A DNA stretch of 37,601 nucleotides from Nesterenkonia sp. PF2B19 (GTDB lineage: Bacteria; Actinomycetota; Actinomycetes; Actinomycetales; Micrococcaceae), in NCBI RefSeq assembly GCF_001758425.2, contig NZ_MDSS02000034.1, positions 1 to 37,601 on the forward strand, given 5' to 3'. The notes below the pieces were generated by a model, which did no database searches, had not been told where the DNA came from, and worked only from the letters and a program-made list of their open reading frames with translations. The translations under genes were made by a program, and so were the position numbers. Every line of letters starts with the position of its first letter. Position 1 is the first letter of the stretch. This document shows positions 32,191 through 37,601 of the stretch, piece by piece.

Positions 32191-32784
32191 CTAATCTACG
32201 GCAGACCGGACCAGAGAATCCCATAGCGCCTCAGCCCAGGGGAGGTCGGTACGGACCTCGCTGTCCTCCTGGTTCTCCGGGGTGTCGTCCTCTCCGGTGA
32301 GGTCGCCGATCACGTGGTACTGCCGCTCCCCCGGCATCGCCAGGTTGATGCGTTCGCGCGCCTGCTGACGCACGTACTCGGGGTCGTCCCAGCGGCTGAT
32401 CTCGGATTCGAGCTCGTCCTGACGCTGCTGCTCCTCGGCGATGCCGGCCTCCAGGTCGGCCAGCTCGGACCGCTGCTGGAGATAGGTGCGCACAGTGGGC
32501 ACCAGGAAGGAGACCACCACCAGGGCCACCAGTGTCATCACGATCAGCCGCCCGGAGAGGGTCCGCTCCGGGACCAGCGAGCGGGCGCTGACGGCCGTGC
32601 GCTCCCCGGAACGGCGACGCTGCTTCGGCGGGCTCACCCGGCGCGCCCGCCGGGCGGCCAGGTCGGCCGGCATCCGGATCTCTCCGGAGACCTGCTCGCG
32701 CTCGGCGAGCCGGCGGGCTTCGGCGGAAGCGACGCGGGCGCTGCGGCCGGCGTCGGAGTCGCTGCGTCTGGCATGCCTGGCCAT
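32191..32784 (-). CDS. ftsB: Septum formation initiator FtsB/DivIC family protein
   Basis: A 197-aa bitopic membrane protein of the division complex, working with FtsQ and FtsL. A long basic cytoplasmic N-terminus (about 80 residues, SPPKQRRRSGER) is followed by one transmembrane helix (GRLIVMTLVALVVVSFLVPTVRTYL), a coiled coil (QQRSELADLEAGIAEEQQRQDELESEISRW) and the conserved DPEYVRQQARERINLAMPGE motif of DivIC. The C-terminus is acidic. The ATG at 32784 has GGAAGG eight bases ahead; a GTG two codons upstream is in frame but too close to that site. It follows eno after a strong terminator and leads DUF501-ppx. Confidence 0.9.
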   Translation of the reverse strand: MARHARRSDSDAGRSARVASAEARRLAEREQVSGEIRMPADLAARRARRVSPPKQRRRSGERTAVSARSLVPERTLSGRLIVMTLVALVVVSFLVPTVRTYLQQRSELADLEAGIAEEQQRQDELESEISRWDDPEYVRQQARERINLAMPGERQYHVIGDLTGEDDTPENQEDSEVRTDLPWAEALWDSLVRSAVD

Positions 32785-32892
32785 GGTCACCGCCTTCCGT
32801 GTGCCACCGGTGTCTCAGCTGGGGCGACGCCCTGCGCGCCGTCGAAGTCCCAGGGTAGTCGCCAACGGCTCGTCGACGGCGGCGGACACGCA

Positions 32893-32941
32893 GAGGGGCC
32901 GCACCCGGGGCATCGGAACGATGCTCCGGGTGCGGCCCCTC
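32893..32941 (-). terminator. Strong hairpin terminator after eno
   Basis: GAGGGGCCGCACCCGG (32893-32908) pairs perfectly with 32926-32941 over 16 bp. The loop contains a second short stem (GCATCG/CGATGC), so the whole forms an extended hairpin of over 20 bp. It lies about 45 bases past the eno stop and marks the end of that unit, upstream of ftsB. Confidence 0.8.
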
Positions 32942-32984
32942 AGACGGTGCTCAGGTCGCGCTGATCAGGATGGGCCGACCAGAG

Positions 32985-34286
<1,302 letters not shown>

Positions 34287-35078
34287 TTATCTGGACAGTC
34301 CGGGGCCGACGCGCCCTTGCGCCAGCGTGCTGAGGTGGCGACGCAACGCGCGTTCGGGGTCCTGACCCCGAGAACGTGCTCTCTCCACCACCGAGAAGAG
34401 TAGTTCACCTAAGGCGTCCTCGTCAGCCGCGGCGAGCGGATCCTGGGCTGAGGAGGCGGGTCCGGCGCCGACGTCGTCGCCTGCCTCGGGGTCGGCCGAG
34501 ACGGTGCGGTCCAGCCGGTCGATGAGCTTGGCGGCCCGGGCGAGGGCGGGAAGGTGGGCCGGCAGGGAGCCGACGACGGCGGCGAGCTCGGCGTCACCGT
34601 CGGCTCCGTTCTGCCCGGCCGTCACCTCCTCGACAGCCTTCTCCTCGGCCTTCTCCTCGGCCTTCTCCTGGGCCTTGATGCGGGTCCAGGCGCGTTCGAT
34701 CTGGTCCAGGGAGGCCTGGGCGTCGACGTCGAGCTGCCCATCAGAGGTGAAGACATGCGGGCTGCGGCGCACCAGTTTGGCGGTGATCGCCTCGGCCACG
34801 CCGTCGAGGTCGAAGCTGGAGCGCTCGGCCGCCAGCTGGGCGTGCAGCACGATCTGGAAGAGCAGGTCGCCCAGCTCCTGACGCAGGGATTCGTCCACGC
34901 CTCCGGCCTCGATCTCCTCGACCGTCTCGTAGGCCTCCTCCACCAGGTACTCCACGAGGGAGCCATGGCTCAGCCGCTGCGTCCACGGACAGTGGAGGCG
35001 CAGCTGGGCCACCACCCACTCCAGCCGCCGCACGGGGTCCGACGGCGGCTGGGCGGACGGCTGGTGGGCCGTGGTCAC
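34287..35078 (-). CDS. mazG: Nucleoside triphosphate pyrophosphohydrolase MazG
   Basis: A 263-aa all-helical NTP pyrophosphatase that hydrolyses (d)NTPs to monophosphates and cleans the nucleotide pool. The MazG fold appears as LEWVVAQLRLHCPWTQRLSHGSLVEYLVEEAYE, with metal-binding acidic residues in VEEAYETVEEIEAGG and QELGDLLFQIVLHAQLA. A charged linker of AEEK repeats (EKAEEKAEEKAVEE) joins it to a shorter C-terminal piece with LARAAKLIDRLD. The GTG at 35078 overlaps the adenosine deaminase stop. The neighbour eno is conserved in the same relative order in mycobacteria. Confidence 0.92.
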   Translation of the reverse strand: MTTAHQPSAQPPSDPVRRLEWVVAQLRLHCPWTQRLSHGSLVEYLVEEAYETVEEIEAGGVDESLRQELGDLLFQIVLHAQLAAERSSFDLDGVAEAITAKLVRRSPHVFTSDGQLDVDAQASLDQIERAWTRIKAQEKAEEKAEEKAVEEVTAGQNGADGDAELAAVVGSLPAHLPALARAAKLIDRLDRTVSADPEAGDDVGAGPASSAQDPLAAADEDALGELLFSVVERARSRGQDPERALRRHLSTLAQGRVGPGLSR

Positions 35079-36229
35079 TGCCAGGCCTCGAGGATCAGCG
35101 CCGAGAGCGCCTCCCGCTCCTCCTGTCCGAGGAAGGAGGACTCCAGGGCGTTGATCTGGAAGTCGGCGAGTTCGGCGAGCTCGTAGCCGAAGGCTTCGGC
35201 CAGCAGAGCCAGCTCCCCGGAGAGGGTCACCCCGGAGACCAGGCGGTTGTCCGTGTTGACCCCGACGTTGAAGCCCAGCTGGTAGAGCATGTCGAACGGG
35301 TGGTCGGTCATCGTCGCGGTCCCGTCCGAGGCGAAGGGGGCGATGGCGCCGGTCTGCAGGTTGGAGGTGGGACTGACCTCCAGGTGCACCTGCCGGTCGC
35401 GGACCCAGCGGGCGACGTCGCCGAGGATGACCTCGTAGGCGTCGCCGCCGTCGTCGGAGGTCACCGGCTCCTCAGAGATCGAGACGTCCTGGGCGATCCG
35501 CACCCCGTGGCCCAGACGCTGGGCGCGCCCGGAGACGAGCGCGTCACGGATGGACTCGACGCCGTCGGCCTCCCCGGCGTGGACGGTGGCGGGGATCATC
35601 GCCTCGGCCAGCACGGTGAACGCCGGAGCGAACCGGGACGGCGGGAAGCCGTGCTCGGGCCCAGCGATGTCGAAGCCGACCACACCGCGGTCACGGTAGC
35701 GCTTGGCCAGTTCCACGGCTTCGTCGGCACGGTCGGACTGACGCATCGCAGAGATCAGCTGGCCGACCACCACGATCCGGTCCTCATCCTCGAGGGCGGC
35801 CATGCCCTCCTCCAGCCCCGCCTGGACGGCCTCGACGGCCTCATCCAGACTCAGCCCCTGCTGCTGGTGCTGCTCCGGGGCCCAGCGGACCTCGGCGTAG
35901 ACCACACCGTCCGCTGCGAGGTCCTCCACGTATTCGCGGGCCACGCGGCGCAGGTTCTGCGCGGTCTGCATGACCGCCGTGGTGAGCCCGAAGGCCTCCA
36001 GGTAGCGCTCCAGGGACCCGGAGTCGGCGTTCTCCCGGAACCGGCGGGCCAGCGCCTCGGGGTCCTCGGTGGGCAGCTCGACGCCGGCCTCGCGGGCGAG
36101 CTCGATGAGCGTGGCCGGACGCAGACCGCCGTCGAGGTGATCATGGAGGCTGACCTTGGGCAGCGAGCGGATCTGCTCGAGAAGGGAATCAGTGGAACCG
36201 GTGGTCTCAGGCGAGGAAGTCGCAGTCAT
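35075..36229 (-). CDS. add: Adenosine deaminase
   Basis: A 384-aa zinc hydrolase of the amidohydrolase fold, converting (deoxy)adenosine to (deoxy)inosine in purine salvage. The metal pair HxH is LHDHLDGG (H29, H31). Other active-site motifs are EVRWAPEQHQQQGLS, FDIAGPEHGFPP, ATVHAGEADG, LGHGVRIAQ and GVNTDNRLVSG. A -10-like TAGGCT six bases ahead of the ATG (36236-36241) suggests a leaderless transcript. The stop overlaps the mazG GTG (GTGA), so the two are coupled. It is divergent from the broken lysE-like gene. Confidence 0.94.
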   Translation of the reverse strand: MTATSSPETTGSTDSLLEQIRSLPKVSLHDHLDGGLRPATLIELAREAGVELPTEDPEALARRFRENADSGSLERYLEAFGLTTAVMQTAQNLRRVAREYVEDLAADGVVYAEVRWAPEQHQQQGLSLDEAVEAVQAGLEEGMAALEDEDRIVVVGQLISAMRQSDRADEAVELAKRYRDRGVVGFDIAGPEHGFPPSRFAPAFTVLAEAMIPATVHAGEADGVESIRDALVSGRAQRLGHGVRIAQDVSISEEPVTSDDGGDAYEVILGDVARWVRDRQVHLEVSPTSNLQTGAIAPFASDGTATMTDHPFDMLYQLGFNVGVNTDNRLVSGVTLSGELALLAEAFGYELAELADFQINALESSFLGQEEREALSALILEAWQ

Positions 36230-36235
36230 GGCACC

Positions 36236-36241
36236 AGCCTA
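36236..36241 (-). promoter_or_regulatory. -10 element of add, leaderless type
   Basis: Read leftward, TAGGCT ends six bases before the add ATG at 36229, with no Shine-Dalgarno site between them. Transcription would begin at the start codon. Confidence 0.4.
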
Positions 36242-36293
36242 TCGGCCATAGGATGGGCCGGGAATCGACGCACCGAACGGAGACTGAACGCCG

Positions 36294-36440
36294 ATGGACG
36301 TCCACTGGCCCGTCTTCCTCTCCCTCGTCCTGGTGAGCTACATCTCTCCCGGCCCTGACACTGTGGTGATCCTGCGTTCCAGCGCCCGCGGGCTGCGGCC
36401 CGGCCTGTCTGCCGCCGCCGCCGGCGCACTGTGCGGACTA
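36294..36440 (+). pseudogene. LysE/RhtB family exporter, cut by an insertion sequence
   Basis: Only the first 49 codons remain: MDVHWPVFLSLVLVSYISPGPDTVVILRSSARGLRPGLS and a short Ala-rich stretch. PGPDT and the Ala-rich second helix are typical of LysE/RhtB amino acid exporters (about 200 aa in full). The reading frame then meets the left end of an IS3-family element at 36441, whose first bases supply a stop. The remaining part is not in the window. The gene is divergent from add. Confidence 0.85.
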
Positions 36441-36488
36441 TGAACCGCCCTGGGTTTCGTTCCGATCCGTTTTCGAGAGGATTGGGAT

Positions 36489-36812
36489 ATGCCATCGAAG
36501 TACCCGCAAGCGTTCAAGGATCGTGCCGTGCGCATGGTGCAGGACCGGCTCGAGGCCGACGAGGCGGGCCTGTCGCGGTATCAGGTGATCAAGGAGACCG
36601 CACCGAAGCTGAACGTCTCGATCGAGGGACTGCGTCGCTGGGTCGAGCAGGCCGAGGTCGATGCCGGGAAGAAGCCGGGTGCGACCACCGACGCGCAGGC
36701 TGAGATCAGACGTCTCAAACGCGAGAACGCTGAGCTGCGGCGCGCGAATGAGATCCTGAAGACCGCGTCGGCGTTTTTCGCCGCGGAGCTCGACCGGCCC
36801 ACGCCGAGATGA
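36489..36812 (+). CDS. IS3-family transposase OrfA
   Basis: A 107-aa DNA-binding protein. The N-terminal helix-turn-helix begins YPQAFKDRAVRMVQD and includes VSIEGLRRWVEQAEVD; a leucine zipper follows (AEIRRLKRENAELRRANEILK). It ends 4 bases into orfB. Near its end GTTTTTC (36773-36779) is a candidate slippery site for the -1 frameshift that makes the OrfAB transposase. ATG 36489 has GAGG eight bases upstream. Confidence 0.92.
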   Translation: MPSKYPQAFKDRAVRMVQDRLEADEAGLSRYQVIKETAPKLNVSIEGLRRWVEQAEVDAGKKPGATTDAQAEIRRLKRENAELRRANEILKTASAFFAAELDRPTPR

Positions 36813-37387
36813 TCGCGTATGTCGACATGTATCGCGACCTGTTCGGGGTCGAGCTCATCTGCCGCACGCTCGGTGCGACAGACGGTGGGTTCCTCACTTC
36901 TCGCGGCTATCGGGCCGCGAAGGTCCGCCCCGCGAGCGACCGGCAGTTGCGTGACGCAGAGCTGGTTCCGGTGATCGAACGGATCCATGCCGACAACTAG
37001 GGCGTCTACGGGGCCCGGAAGATCTGGCACGCGATGCGCCGCGAGGGCTGGGACATCGGCCGCGATCAGGTCGCCAGGCTCATGCGTGCTGCGGGATTGT
37101 CCGGCGTGGTCCGGGGCCGGAAGCCCCGCACGACCGTCCCCGCACGGGAAGCCGATGAACGTCCGGACCTTGTGGAACGGCGCTCCACCGCGGACCGGCC
37201 GAACCGACTCTGGGTCGCGGACATCACCTACGTCCGCACCAGTTGCGGGTTCTGCTACACCGCGTTCGTCACCGACGTGTTCGATCGGAAGATCGTCGGC
37301 TGGGCTACTCGCTCCACGATGCGCACCGAGGATCTCCCATTGGAAGCCCTCGAGCACGCCCTCGTATCCGCGAAGGACCGAGCCCTA
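36809..37387 (+). pseudogene. IS3-family transposase OrfB, with a nonsense codon and truncated by another IS
   Basis: The rve-type catalytic half. After MIAYVDMYRDLFGVELICRTL, the frame runs to HADN, then TAG at 36998-37000 where relatives have Tyr (ADN-Y-GVYGARK). It continues in the same frame through GVYGARKIWHAMRREGW, the first catalytic Asp in WVADITYV and the second in VTDVFDRKIVGW. The sequence then ends at 37387 with the IS5-like insertion, so the third catalytic residue (Glu) is missing. The stop could be a point mutation or an error. The element cannot move by itself. Confidence 0.88.
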
Positions 37388-37601
37388 GGGCGTGTTGCTA
37401 AACCCATTGCAGAGTCGCTGCGAGGCAGAGCCAGCGTGGAAGTTCCGGGCAGTCTTATCCGTTCGTGCAGCGATCCCGCGCCACTGCTTGAGCCGGTTGA
37501 AACATCGTTCGACGACGTTGCGACCCTTGTATCGGGCCTGCTGCTCATCGCCGAAGTCGATCGGCCGCCCAGGTCTGCGCCGACGATGAGCGACCTGATC
37601 G
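37388..37601 (-). mobile_element. IS5-family insertion sequence (right part only)
   Basis: The element edge is at 37388, with terminal sequence GGGCGTGTTGCTAAACC, typical of IS5/IS427-group ends. CTAG at 37385-37388 may be the target. It carries the end of a transposase on the minus strand and runs off the window. It is inserted in the orfB of an IS3 element. Confidence 0.8.
37398..37601 (-). pseudogene. IS5-family DDE transposase, C-terminal part, frameshifted
   Basis: Read leftward from the window end: GRPIDFGDEQQARYKGRNVVERCFNRLKQWRGIAARTDK. This is the C-terminal block of IS5-family DDE transposases; the Glu of NVVERCFNRLK is the catalytic E. In the present reading the frame goes on to SASQRLCNGFSNTP and stops. 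Adding one base near 37430 gives NFHAGLCLAATLQWV and a stop at 37398-37400, the normal ending. The start is outside the window. Confidence 0.82.

Larger units (their letters stand above)
36441..37387 (+). mobile_element. IS3-family insertion sequence, interrupted
   Basis: The element begins at 36441 with TGAACCGCCCTGGGTTTC, the usual left end of actinobacterial IS3 members. It carries orfA and an orfB that shares the -1 frame. At 37388 a second element interrupts orfB, so the right end is not visible here. The insertion lies inside a lysE-like gene. Confidence 0.85.

Overview
The window looks like a chromosomal segment of a high-GC actinobacterium, most likely order Micrococcales, family Micrococcaceae. 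The evidence is the mycothiol gene mca beside a DUF4307 gene, the run mazG-eno-ftsB-DUF501-ppx that is syntenic with the mycobacterial order, a BioQ-like operator at bioY, leaderless-type promoters and pervasive G/C third codon positions. A very acidic insert in a secreted protease would fit a halotolerant genus such as Nesterenkonia, but that is only a guess.

Layout. 1-4.5 kb: a thioredoxin-fold DUF255 protein (cut by the window edge), a divergent methylenetetrahydrofolate reductase family gene and a dicarboxylate/amino acid symporter. 4.5-5.7 kb: a frameshifted AbiEi/DUF559-type gene with a related inverted repeat on each side. 5.7-9.3 kb: mca, a small membrane protein and a frameshifted S9 peptidase, all leftward. 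9.4-12.3 kb: DUF4307, modA, modB and greA, rightward; greA has a long, strongly structured leader. 12.3-16.7 kb: Bax-inhibitor-1 protein, AI-2E family transporter, threonine ammonia-lyase and a coupled small membrane protein, leftward. 17-18.4 kb: biotin transporter genes bioY and bioN. 18.4-25.2 kb: a carbohydrate-type region with two LacI regulators, a lipoprotein substrate-binding protein and a translationally coupled oxidoreductase/PmoA-like/cupin operon. 25.2-26.8 kb: TetR regulator plus FAD monooxygenase with a clear operator. 26.9 kb: a tRNA with anticodon UAA. 27-30.3 kb: type II NADH dehydrogenase and a mycosin-like subtilase. 30.4-36.2 kb: ppx, DUF501, ftsB, eno, mazG and adenosine deaminase, leftward. 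36.3 kb to the end: a LysE-family gene cut by an IS3-family element, itself cut by an IS5-family element.

How the genes work together. Most of the window is housekeeping (central carbon, nucleotide clean-up, division, transcription elongation, mycothiol detoxification). The accessory parts are the sugar-type operon with its regulators, the TetR/monooxygenase pair, the AbiEi-like cassette and the nested insertion sequences. Three ABC-type importers are incomplete here: modAB has no modC, bioYN has no bioM, and the sugar-binding protein has no permeases.

Quality warning. Seven genes carry a total of eight frameshifts that can each be repaired by restoring one missing base, always in a G/C-rich spot; a ninth is possible ahead of bioN. 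All go in the same direction (a lost base). This points to sequencing or assembly deletions rather than eight independent gene deaths, so the entries labelled pseudogene may be intact in the organism.
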